From Symbiodinium natans (taxonomy: Eukaryota; Sar; Dinophyceae; Suessiales; Symbiodiniaceae): a stretch of 64,000 bases of DNA. The translations under genes and the position numbers were made by a program. Shown here in pieces: positions 1-10,814 of the stretch (position 1 is its first letter; every line of letters starts with the position of its first letter). The stretch lies in contig CAJNDS010002755.1 of NCBI GenBank assembly GCA_905221605.1, forward strand, positions 227,501-291,500. Direction: 5' to 3'. The notes below the pieces were generated by a model. It had not been told where the DNA came from and searched no databases. It saw nothing but the letters and a program-made list of their open reading frames with translations.

Positions 1-18
1 GCTCTCTCTCTCTCTGTG
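1..18. repeat. CT-rich microsatellite at window edge
   Basis: A short CT dinucleotide run starts the window and may extend beyond it. It has no coding value. Confidence 0.7.
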
Positions 19-239
19 TTGGAGGGGAAGACTGGCCAGAAGAAGGAGTGAGCGCGTTGCGCACGTGTGAGAAGTATCCCAGTAGCTGTTTTTCATCACC
101 CAAAGGTAGGAGTTAAACACAACAGAAGTTGCGCCGCTAACTTTAAATCGTATTTCGTTCGTCCTGCAAGCGTTTTTCGGAAACTTCTGCTCCTTCTACA
201 AACTTGTCTACGCAAAGTTAGTAGGACCAGCATTTTTGG

Positions 240-1150
240 CAAGCACGGGCATCGAAAAGGTTGGCCTTACCAACCTCTGCAAGGATTTCCACCAATTCCG
301 GTGAATGGGAAGTCGGAAGTCAAAAGGCAAATTTGTGGCAGCAAGTTGGAACAAAGGTTGGAAGGGCCAGTGGGCATCGAAAGATTTGGCACCAACTATT
401 TTCCAAATCGCCGCCAGCTCCAGAAAATCGGAAGCCAAGCGAGAAAATCGTGGCCAAGTGGGTGGAACCAACTTCTCTAGGCGTCGCAAAAAGTTAGCCG
501 TACCAAATTCCATAATGCCACCATTCAAAGGACCGGAGGCCGATCGAGAAAGTTGCGAAAACGTTGTTAGGACAAACTTTCCGAAGCCCGGGCATGGAAA
601 GAAGTTGGTCCTCCCAACTTGTTGCAACAGTTTTCTGCATGTTCAGAGAACACCATGGACATTTTAGAACAAGTTTGTAGGACCCAGCTTTGTCTGAGCC
701 CGAGCATCGAAGCTTTTGTTGGCTTTTCCAAACTTTCCAAACTTTCCACCATCTCCAAAGAGCCGGCGGCCAATCGCGGAAATTATTGACATAGGAGAAA
801 CTTTCGAAGTTCGGTTTCGGCTTGCCGGCGGTTCTAGAGGTTTGGCCGCAAATCGTGGACATTTTGGAACAAGTTGGTAGGGCAACGTTTCCTCAGGTGG
901 GGGCATAGAGAAGCTGCTCCTGCCCACATGTTCCTCATTTTGTAGGCAAGCATGGGCAATCTGGCATAAGTTGGCAGGCTCAGGCCGGTACATAGAAATA
1001 GTTGGTAAGACCAACTTGTTCACAAGTTTCCCGTATTTCCAGAGTTCCAGCGGCATCGATGAAAATCGTGAAGAAGGGAAAAAAAGGTTGGTAAGACCAA
1101 GGCCAACTTGTTTTGAGATTCGGTCATAGTTGGCCATACCGACTTTTCAG
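240..1150. repeat. Decayed array of AGTTGGT-NNN-ACCAACTT dyads
   Basis: At least ten short dyad-symmetric copies recur over about 900 bp. The clearest are AGGTTGG-cctta-CCAACCT (258-276), AAGTTGG-tcctc-CCAACTT (602-620), GTTGGT-aag-ACCAAC (1001-1015) and TTGGT-aag-ACCAA (1088-1100). Weaker copies lie near 384, 456, 491, 561, 671, 871 and 1128. A second word, close to GCATCGAAA, precedes several copies (near 249, 374, 594, 703, 905). The open frames here on both strands are by-products of the repeat. It could be a decayed satellite or nested short inverted-repeat elements. Confidence 0.6.
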
Positions 1151-1412
1151 AGGATCCAGGTGGAGCATGGATCTGCTCTCGTAAAGACCAAGAATCCTGA
1201 ACCCCAAGCCCTCCAAGAGGCAAATCGCAGAGAACGAATCTCAGGAAGCCTACCGGCTTTCCCATGTGGAGTTTGAGAACGCTGTGTTTGTTCACCCGGA
1301 TGCAGCCAGTGTCTTGGTAGGCGCTTCTGAGTGCTGAGTGCCGATGATCGTCTTACCTTTCAGATGTGCTGGTGAATCTGACAAGTTGTTGTGATTTGAG
1401 CTGCAAGGAGCC

Positions 1413-1600
1413 TTGCCCGATCAGCCTGTCGGCGAACAGAGCCGCCAAGAAATCCTCGATTTGTACATTGCTGGTTACTTTTGTCATCCCTTGCGCGGCA
1501 TCCTGTCGATGCGGGAGAGCCTGGCATTTTACGACTTCCGCCAGTGGATGGACTTCGCGCAGCCCCCCGAAGTCAGAGGAGAGCACGAGACATACTGCCA
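1413..1600 (+). CDS. Possible exon of unrecognised protein
   Basis: This plus-strand frame gives a protein-like stretch with balanced composition, including ILDLYIAGYFCHP and FYDFRQWMDF, and a closing CHLC. I recognise no family. The frame then runs into the G-rich island at about 1603, so any exon ends before that. The start and both splice sites are undetermined. The competing frame at 1366 is Ser/Arg-rich and looks like its shadow. Confidence 0.25.
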
Positions 1601-1602
1601 TC

Positions 1603-1740
1603 TGTGTGGGGGGTTTCCGAAAATAGGGCTTCCCTTTTTTGGGGGTAGAGTATGTGGCGGCATATTAGGGGTACCCCAAAATTGGGAAATACCCATGTCG
1701 TTTCCGCAGGGGTGGTCTTAAGCAAGTGCGAGTTGTTCTG
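1603..1740. repeat. G-rich island, copy 1 of a dispersed element
   Basis: The stretch combines GGGGGGTTT, a T6G5 run, TATTAGGGGT (1663-1672) and CCCCAAAATTGGG. The same words occur at 4696-4896 and 34090-34430, which suggests a dispersed family. No coding potential. Confidence 0.45.
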
Positions 1741-3238
1741 GCACATGCCCCGCAACTCCAAACACATATACCGTGTCCTATTGTGAGCGCACACAGTCTC
1801 GTTGTGTTTCTTCTGAGTTTTGACTAATATGCCCGTACACAGACTTTCAAGAGATATGGGCGTGCGTATCTACATATCTATGTCTACATCTGTGTGTGTG
1901 TGTGTGCAAGTGTAAGTAAAGATGCTGACCGCCACTCCGCCCCTTCCTGCAATGATCTGCCGAGAGGTGGGTCCGTTGCTTTCGATAAGCTCAGATCCAA
2001 CATTGTCAGCTTCTTGCTTTGCCGCGTTGACTTGAAAGTAAAGCAAATCTCATATTTGGATTACTATCTTCTGGTATATCTTCATGTCTTACATCTCTTA
2101 TAAACTGTTCGTCTGATGTTAAAGACTATCCATTATTCCCTGGGGGACTTTCACGCTTCTCGCACATTGCGACTCTTTTTTTTTGGGCACGCTTCTGTCA
2201 AAGTTGTGCGATCTTCATTCCAATGCACTTTCCTTTGGTCCTATGTGTTTTTGCATTGGGCCGGAGGAGCCCTTATCTCATAAACCGCTTGTCGCAGCTC
2301 TTCGTCCCACTCTGTCATCCTCGGTCATGGCAGCCAGTCTTGGGTCTTATTGGAAGCCGAACTCAGCACTTTGAATCTAAATGAGAAACGAACTTGAGTT
2401 GGCCTTTTATGAGCTTTAACCCGAGCCCTCAGCCTCTTGTGGGATGAAAATGGCTTATGGCCACAACCAGCCTTTGAACTAGAGCATAGATGGTTCCCTC
2501 AAAACATGTTGCTGTTTTTTGCTCTGTTTCTCTGAGGGCTTCTTCGGAATCAAAGATCAACCCTTGTTCTTAGCTTCTTTTGGCTGCGTTGGTTTAATGC
2601 ATGTTTCGGGAAGCTGCCAGAACCAATTCTTAATCGGGAAACAATCAATGGCTTTGGACAGGGGGGCTTTCTGACTTGACCTTTGCGCTAGGGGGCGAAG
2701 GTGGTCTCGTTGTTTCAACAGCATTTTGCTGTGGAAGTTTGAGCTATATTGGAATGACCTGTTATCCGCCATGCAGTCTGACGAACATTTAAGAGGAGTT
2801 CCCCTCCGGTTGATCATGGGTGGGTCACGACGTCGCATGTGCACACATGTGCTGACGCATGTAAAGCTGCCCACCATGCAGGACGGCGCATGAGACGGTT
2901 TCTGCAACGACAGTGGTCGCGAGTACCTTTCGGCCTTCAGGCTGGGGTCAGCTATGCGAAGCCGCCAGGGAAGGGGGTTTGGGGCAGGCGCGCTTGTGGA
3001 TCTGGATGAGGGTTCATGGTGCAGGCTGAGGCATAGTAGTTGGAGGTTGTGTGTAGAATGTTATAATGGGAGGTTGCAAGGAAAACCGGACCAAAGTTTT
3101 TGGCGTAGCAGACGGGCTAAGCCATTCCAGGTTGTTTGCTACGTAGGGTTAATTAGGGGTTGAGCTCACATGGCAGCCGTGTTGGCTTATTCTGCACTGC
3201 TGTTTTGGTTTAGCTCCACACTGCTTCATCGGAGCAGG
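1741..3238. other. No gene seen
   Basis: AT-richer DNA with a TG microsatellite at 1890-1906. Open frames on both strands are short and unconvincing. Confidence 0.5.
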
Positions 3239-4642
3239 ATGCTGCGCATCCGCATGCTCTGAGGGGAAGTGGTAAGCATGCCTGTGGAGGAGGTGAGCTG
3301 CGTGAGGGAAGCGAAGCGGCGACTACAGCAGCTGCACGGCATGCCACCCCGCTTCAGGCAGAGGCTCATCCTCCACAGCACCAATCTGGATGATGCGTAC
3401 GAGCTAGATTCTGAACTGGAGTTGGACCTCATTCTGCAAACTTTCTCCGATGCTTCCGAGACCCAGGTAAAAGAGCTCGTAGTTGCCGCCAGTGATGGCT
3501 TGGTGGAAAAGGCGGGTGCTGTTAATCCGTGCTTTGTCTGGCTAGTCGGCCCTGTGAACCATATTGCCTCGCTTAGCTAACAAGGGTTAGCAGACCAATA
3601 ATTTGAAATCATCAGGTTGATTGAGACCATGCTGCGTCTCCCTCAAGATCCAAATCTGGCAGTCGAAGACGATCCGGGGCCAATCATTTTCGCATCGCAA
3701 GAAGGCCACATCGATGTCGTGCGTCTGCTGATGGAGGCCGGCGCCGACAAGGAGGCGGCCGACCAGGAGGGCCGCACAGCCCTGTTTCTGGCAGCTTTGG
3801 GCGGCCACATTGGGGTTGTGCGTTTGCTGGCGGAGGCGGGCGCCGACAAGGCCGTGGCCGACAATGGAGGCAACACGCCTCTCATGGTTGCAGCTCTAGC
3901 CGGGCGCATGGAGGTGGTGCGTTGCCTGGTGGAGGCTGGCGCCGACAAGGACGTGGCTAACGATGGTGGCTACACAGCCCTGATGCAGGCAGCTGAAAGC
4001 GGCCACGTTGAAGTGGTGCGGTTGCTGGTGGAGGCTGGTGCTGACAAGGATGTGGACGAATACTATGGCTGCACAGCCCTGATGCGGGCGGCTGACAGCG
4101 GCCACGTTGAGGTGGTGCGGTTGCTGGTGGACGCCGGTGCCGACAAGGACCCGACCGACAATCTTGGCTGCACAGCCCTACTGCGGGCGGCTGAAAGCGG
4201 CCACGTTGAGGTGGTGCGGTTGCTAAAAAAACGCCGACGCAAACAAGGACCTGACCAACAATGATGGCAACACTGCCCTGTTTCTGGCAGCTCTGGGCGG
4301 CAAGATTGGGGTTGTGCGTTTGCTGGCGGAGGCGGGCGCCGACAAGGATGTGGCTAACGATGGTGGCTACACAGCCCTGGGCGCATGGAGGTGGTGCGTT
4401 TCCTGGTGGAGGCTGGCGCCGACAAGGATGTGGCTAACGATGGTGGCTACACAGCCCTGATGCAGGCAGCTGAAAGCGGCCACGTTGAAGCGGTGCAGTT
4501 GCTGGAGGCCGGCACCGACAAGGACGTGGCTGACAGCTGTGGCTCAGCTTCGCTGCAGGCATCTCATACCGTCATCGCGCCCTCTTTATCAGAAACTGGT
4601 CGAACCGACTCTTCCACCAGCAAGCGGCGACGGCTCCGTTAA
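3239..4642 (+). pseudogene. Ubiquitin-like + ankyrin-repeat gene, disrupted
   Basis: Exon 1 (3239-3511) begins MLRIRML and gives a ubiquitin-like N-terminus with EAKRRLQQLHGMPPRFRQRL. Exon 2 (from 3626) encodes at least seven ankyrin repeats of the form GHVEVVRLLVEAGADKD. A GC-AG intron at 3512-3625 joins them in phase 0 (VEK|TMLRLPQDP). Ankyrin stacks are protein-binding scaffolds, and this fusion is common in Symbiodiniaceae (recalled, not searched). Three lesions are visible: an in-frame TGA at 3260-3262 (codon 8), a frameshift in an A-rich run near 4225, and loss of about 19 bp near 4380 relative to the sister repeat at 3885-3905. The last frame ends at 4642 with a basic tail. Either a decaying paralogue or, less likely, several assembly errors; the downstream ATG at 3278 could still yield a shorter protein. 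Confidence 0.75.
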
Positions 4643-4695
4643 CTTCCGGGAGCAGCCGAGCCTTTCTCACGAGCTGACAGTGGCTCCATAAAGAA

Positions 4696-4896
4696 ATGGG
4701 GGGTTCCGGGGTCCTTGTTATCAGGGAATCTTGCTATTTGGGGTTCTTATTTAGGGGTCCCTTCCTTGAACACCAAATGAACCCTAAAATTGGGGCCATA
4801 TACCCTATACAACTATACTCCTTATCAAAGTAAATGAGCCATAAACCCTTTAGGGCTCATAATTCGTTCTTAAGGTTATTTACGTAAACCCCCAAA
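4696..4896. repeat. G-rich/AT-rich foldback island, copy 2
   Basis: It opens with TGGGGGGTT (4697-4705) and closes with AACCCCCA (4887-4894), an imperfect terminal inverted repeat. An internal hairpin pairs ATGAGCC-TAAA with TTTA-GGCTCAT at 4834-4860. It shares GGGGTTCTTAT (4740-4750) with the island at 34189. It looks like a small non-autonomous element just after the ankyrin pseudogene. Confidence 0.5.
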
Positions 4897-5243
4897 CATG
4901 ACAAGCCCAAGCCATGAGGTTTGCTGGGGCGACAAGTTGGGCATATCGGGGTTTACGGGTGAGCCTCTTCTTGCACCATCACCCGCTCTGGGAGATTTCT
5001 TGAGACATGTCCAGGGTGTGTTGCTGGTACATCCGATCCTTGCCCGTGCGGTGTTTCAACCTCGGAACTCCTGCAGTTCAGCTGCAGTGACTTTAGTGTC
5101 CCCAACTGCTCGCCCTTTGCGCCCTGAGGATGGCAGGGAGAGACCTTACACACTGAGCTGGCCAAGAGAGGATACACATCGCGCGATGAGATCCGGACAA
5201 GAAAGGGAGCATCTGCTTGATCGACATGACCAACTGAAAAGAC

Positions 5244-5289
5244 AGAGAGAGAGAGAGTCAGTCAGTCAGTCAGTCAGTCAGTCAGTCAG
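5244..5289. repeat. (AG)n then (GTCA)n microsatellite
   Basis: A short AG run passes into about eight GTCA units. The 172-aa open frame at 4898-5416 spans it and encodes a run of SVSQ units, so that frame is rejected as a gene. Confidence 0.85.
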
Positions 5290-8200
5290 AGGGCCTCGGT
5301 TGCAAGGAGCCTTGCATCTAAGGCTGGAGTCCGCGGTAGAGACAGCCAAAGAGCTGGTTCATTTGTCATCTCCGGGAGTCGTGCACGAAACCCTGAGTAG
5401 CCTGGCTGCACGGTAACAACAGTGAACTTGTTCTGCCGACAGAACTGCGGCTCACCTCGCACACGTTCCGGCATGTGGTGGATTCAGAGTTATCCTGCTG
5501 GACTTGGTCCATTGTGAGCCATTGCTTGTGAGGCAGACACTCCCAGATTCAGCGAGATATAGCCTCTGAGATGAGGCATGAGAGTGTCCTTCATACACGC
5601 TGCGCCGCGAGAGTGTGTGCGTGTACGCTCCTGATTGCAAACGAAGTTCATTTTCTCCATGTTCCTAAAAGCAGGGGGCAACGGTAGGGGGATGGGACAC
5701 ATATCTGAGAATGCCATGCAACGAATTTGCCAGATATATATGCCGGAAGTGCCAAAAGACGCCTTGACATGCGCCTGCTAAATGTCTAAGGGAATTGAAG
5801 GGCCGGGCCTGAGAGTGATTGCGACGCGACTGGCGTCCTGTCACGGGCCAGGCACAAACCCTTGATTCTACTGCGATCAAACTTGATCATGAGTGTTCAA
5901 CCTTGCTTTCTTCAACCGTGACCAAGCAATGCTTTGGCATTGCTTGATTCCTTAACTTCATCCTACCGTACTTGTTTCGTAATCGTTTGATTGCTTCCGC
6001 AATCCGAAAGAAAGATGTCTCGTTGGCACAGCTGGAACAGCTCTGCAACTTGGGACGATGATTCTTGGGGATGGAACACCAAAGCTGGAAGGTCCATTTC
6101 AAACTTCCAGAGATGAGCATTTCAGTCTTCAAGGAAATAAGTCCATGAAGTTGGCTTCCCTTCCGAATTCACTTCCAACAAGGAGTACTGCGACAGGCGA
6201 GAAGTTTTCGGGCCCAGCTGTCCGAGGCATGTACAGCCGGGCCACTCGACACCAGTTTGCTGGAAGGGCCAGTTGAGAGCATCAAACTTCATCAGCTCAG
6301 TTGGCGAGGTTGGGAGAATCACAGCCTTCGTGCCTTCTCTCATGGGACCCATAAGCAGGCGACATTCCTCTCGCGTGTTTTGCAAAAGCTTCAGGACAGC
6401 AAGGCTGACCTCCATCAGCCAGCAGAAAATTACTGTGCTGCCAAAATTATTGTCGTTGACCAGGCCATGGGTCTGATGCACGGGAACGAATCAAAGAATT
6501 GGGGAAAACTGCTGTACATGCAGGGTCCACATCAAGCAGCAGGGGGCAGAAACACAGCCATGGGTCTCCTGCTAACAAAGACGCCCATGGTTCGTGGTGA
6601 AGCAGCTGGAGACCTCGTGTTTAGGACACTGCGCACCTTTTTTTCTTTCTTTGCAAAACATCTTTAGGGCATTAATGTAGGTCATTTGACGTGCTTCGGT
6701 GATTTTCCCGAGGATTTTGGCCGAGGTCGAGCCACGGAGTCGAGATGACATGAAACATTGTGAAACTTCCAGCGAACTCCTTCGGGGGTGTCCATGTGTG
6801 TCTGTGGGCGAAGGTCGTAGGAAAACACAGGGTAACGCGCGGGGAAACTTAATTTCTCGCGTTCGCAGGCTGATGAGGGACCGCATGTGCCTAGTCACGA
6901 GCTTAATGCCTCGAGAAGACTATGCCTGGGCTCTTCGTGGAATTTCAGCATTGTTTGACAGAGGATGACGGTATCATTGAAGGTGGCTGTTGCGGGGAGG
7001 CGTTCACGACACGTCCGAAGTTCCCATGAGTCGCAAAGGTCATGGACTCACTGGGCCCGATAACCCGGGCCTTGGGCTGCTGTGCTGCAAGGGAGGGCTT
7101 GTGAAATCCAGTGAGCAAACCTTTCTGATGCCCTGATGCTTAACTGTTACCTGATGGTTGACAAGGAGTGCAGGAGATGAAGCATTGCGAGCTGACGTTG
7201 GAGCCACTCTGCTGCAGCCGAAGCTTCATGCCACAGCACCGCATTGCTGCACGATATCAAGGAACCAATTGCAATTAGAAGCTACAAATTGCCTGTGCGC
7301 TTCAGGCTGAAGAAGCTCCTTCTCACCATCGCGCAGGAAGAGCAGATTTGGGGCATGCAGCATCCGGGCAGAAAATGTGGAGTTTGGTGGGTCCAATCCA
7401 GCTCCGCGGAATGAGGCGAGTCGCAGGTAGCAGCGCGTGCATTGGTTTTAGCACCTCCAATGCCGGGTTCGTACCCTTCGCACTTTGTAGTGTCGCAAGG
7501 GGCCGAGTGTTGGAATGGGGCCATCCCGGCAGAACTGAGCGAGCCGAGGCACAAAGCCGCAGCTAGTGCGGAGGGCAGGCTTGCAGATCTTGACGTGAGT
7601 GCAATCCGTGCTTTCATGTCCCATTCCACTTGGCACGGCCGAAGTTATTTTGCCTGGACATGCATGACAGGCCGATCAAGAGTCTGAACAGCGAGACGCA
7701 CCAGTTGCAGGGAGAGTTGCGGGGCATCTGCCATCCGGATGCAATTGCAGAGCCGTAGTCCAGCAGGTGTTGCTGTTGGTCTTGCTTCTTTCGTGATGGC
7801 TCTGATCAGCTCAGCACTGCCGCTAGGCCACGCGCCCAGTGGTCATGCTCAGCAGGACTTGCCCTCGTTGTCTCTTGGCTCTTTAGTCGCGCTTTGGCCG
7901 CTGTAGCCTGCAAGGACATGACTGCTATTTGGACAGCAGTGAAGAAAAAAGAGGAGGCTGATTTGGCCGCTGCGCGCTGGAGTCCAAGACTGCTTCGGGG
8001 CAATTCTTGGCGGCAGGCTCGTTTTCTTTTTTCATCATATGGTTCCATTTCGTCGCATCATCATTTTTAAGTAAGCCCTGTTGCTGTCCAAGGTGCAGAG
8101 GCAGAGCGCCTTCGCCAGAAGGTTGCCGGCTACGACCTGGCACTTCGCCGCTCCAACATCAAGCAGAGTGGCCTTTCGGTTGGGGGCCCAAGGGCACGTC

Positions 8201-8590
8201 GGCAACCAAAGCCTCATCGATCGCGCCGACATGTGACATTGCAAGAATGTCGCGAGGTTGCTACCGACAATGATGCACGGGTGCCTCGGCACATTATTTT
8301 GCTGCAAAAACTCGTAGCAACTTGCCCATAGGAATGTCAATGAGAGCGCGCGCTGAGGCCATCCTGCGGGCAGTCCAGGATAAGGCGCTCCCAGACTAGT
8401 ACACGTAAGGGCCATGTATATAAGTCTTAGAGGCATCATGGTCATCAAGCTTCAGGATGTTGAAGCACATGAAAGCCAAAAAATGCATCGGATGAAACCC
8501 CAGAGGGGTCGCTAGGCCAAAGAGGCTACGGATGTGCTCGACGCCTACGCGGAGTGGGCTTCAAAGACTGAGGCGAGTTTGGTTCTTTGT

Positions 8591-8632
8591 GCGGGGACCT
8601 TGGGGACCTCCTTGGACCTCCTTGGACCTCGG
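8591..8632. repeat. Short direct repeats of CCTTGGACCT
   Basis: Three to four imperfect copies of a ten-base unit stand in tandem. No known function. Confidence 0.7.
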
Positions 8633-10763
8633 GGCCATTCTTCCAAAAATCGGTGCTTGCAGCAGCTTCCATAATCTCGCATTGACAAAGCCACATTGTC
8701 GGTGCACTTCGCCAAGGGCCTCACGAGTCCTACCTCCGCAGGCCGTGGTCTTTGTTTGCCTGGCCAGTGTCAAGCAAAGGATGCTCTGTTCTGGTGTTTT
8801 TTAAGTTTCGGATGTAGAGCTCTTCAACAGGCATTTGGTCACCAAGGCGCCCTTACAGCCGTGCCTCCGAAGCCCATGACGGCCGAAGCGCAAAGGCTCG
8901 AAGTGGGCGCAAATGGCTGTTTCCATCTCAGTAGGGTATGTTCTTACATGATGGCCTTGCCGGGTCGAGGCTTCGCAAAGCTCTTGAGGGAATGATCCAG
9001 GCCACAGCGGTCATCAGGAAGCGCCCAGGAAGACACGGCAAGGCGGTGGAATGTGGAGCGTAATCAGAAACTTCTCAGTTCTCAAAGGCAGGCAGGAGCC
9101 AGCTCAGCGCACGTAGGCCGTAGGCCGAGAAGTACTCGCTGCTTTTTGAGCCCTTACTCATGTCGTCGGTGGATGCCATATGTGGAGGCTTCATCGCCGA
9201 CCGCCGCAGACGAAAACCTGAAGGACTGCAAGTTGCAACGCCGTCTCGTCAACTTCTGAAAGATAGTCGGACTCTGAAGCGCGTACATGTACGTGCAGCA
9301 ATGACTGATGCGCAGGAGGCGGCTGCACAACCTGATGAGTCTCCCCTTGCCCAGAGGCACTCGGCACCTGCCATCCCAGCCTGGCACCTGGAAATTTATC
9401 AAACATCCTCAGTTAGTTCAGCTAAAAAAGCAACTTACAACCTCAACTCAAAGCCTTTAGTTTGGGAGGTCCCAAGGCAACAACTCGACCGTGGCAATCC
9501 ACCAGCCTTTCAGGCGCCTGACTGCCTGGCTAGGTCCAAGTTTGAAAGCGTGATGCTGGAGCGAATGTGAGCCGTCAGGACAGCTCTGCCTCGGAATCGC
9601 AGGGTTCACCAGCGTCTGAGGTGCACAGTCAACCGAGCCTGTCAAACAGAACCGAAGTTGTAGCAATACTTGTCCATGGACATCTGTCAGGCAAGATCTC
9701 CGCGTCGACGCTCCCCGCCAAAGGCCGGGCACTTGTGAGAATAGTGGGTGAGCCTGGGCAGTTGTGAGGGACATAAGGGTGCAAGGCAGGGTGCAGGCTT
9801 GCTGGCTGTGAAAACTCAGAATTCTTCGTGCTCTCCGTGTTGCGGCCTTTATGGCTTCATGGCTGTGCAAGGGGTCCAGCTCAAGCCGGTACAACACCTC
9901 CTGAGAGCGCTTTTCTCAGCCCAACCTGATAGCCTGATAGCCTTCTTCGGTGGATCTGCAGAGACTGCAAAGCGTATACTTTAGGGTTTAGGGCAAAGTG
10001 TAGTCTCTCACAGCTCCGCTGGCCAGAACCAACTGGCGTGTGCCGGCAGACATCGGCAGACATTGACCACTAATACGGTGGCATTGGCCGGCGGCCACGC
10101 AGTCATGTAGGTTTTAGCCTCTCTTTCGAGCAGCCGTTCGACAGTCACCTTCTGCAACCTGCAGCTCTCAAGTCTTGGAACCCGCAAGCCCAAAGACGCA
10201 ATGACTACAGCTGTGTGGGTGAGTCCCCACCCCATTTTCCCACGGCTTCCACTCTCACTGCAGCGCTGTCCGCGTGATTGTGTGATCCAGCCGTAAGCAA
10301 GAGTAACCAAAGTCCGCTTCAGTGACCGCATGACCTACTTGGAGAGCACGGTTGGTGACGGTACAAAGTCCGGTTGTGGCTATAGCACGCTAGGCCGCTT
10401 GGCCAGGTCCTAACGAGTCGCAGTCATGCACCCGGCTTTATCCTTGCTGCAACGGCTCAAACGCTGCATGCGGGCGGCAGAGTCTTGAGTGCCGCTTGGT
10501 GGCAAGTGGTCGAGTCCTTCTTCCATGTGCTTCTAGCTTCATGCAAGCTTCAGAGCTGCAGGTCAGGCCCACTCCGGCGATCACATCCCGGATGCTGAAG
10601 TGAAGGTACTCAGCAGAAACGGCCCTTACGAAGTTGCCTAAAGAGTGAGGTTAGTTGGTTTTTCTGTCGGAACACCAACGCACACAGCTGGTCTTTCGAA
10701 TCTTGGAGTTTGATCGCCGCTTTCCATGGCCCGAGTGCATGGCCAATCTGTTCTCCGTGCTGC

Positions 10764-10814
10764 TAGCTTCTGAGCTTTTGAGCTTCTGAGCTTCTGAGCT
10801 TCTGAGCTTCTGAG
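10764..10814. repeat. (GAGCTTCT)n minisatellite
   Basis: About six copies of an eight-base unit, one with a T substitution. In the minus frame it encodes repeated SSEAQK-like residues, so that frame is not taken as a gene. Confidence 0.85.

Noticed and set aside
4898-5416. 172-aa plus-strand frame
   Set aside because: It spans the AG/GTCA microsatellite, has no family resemblance and begins inside the G-rich island.
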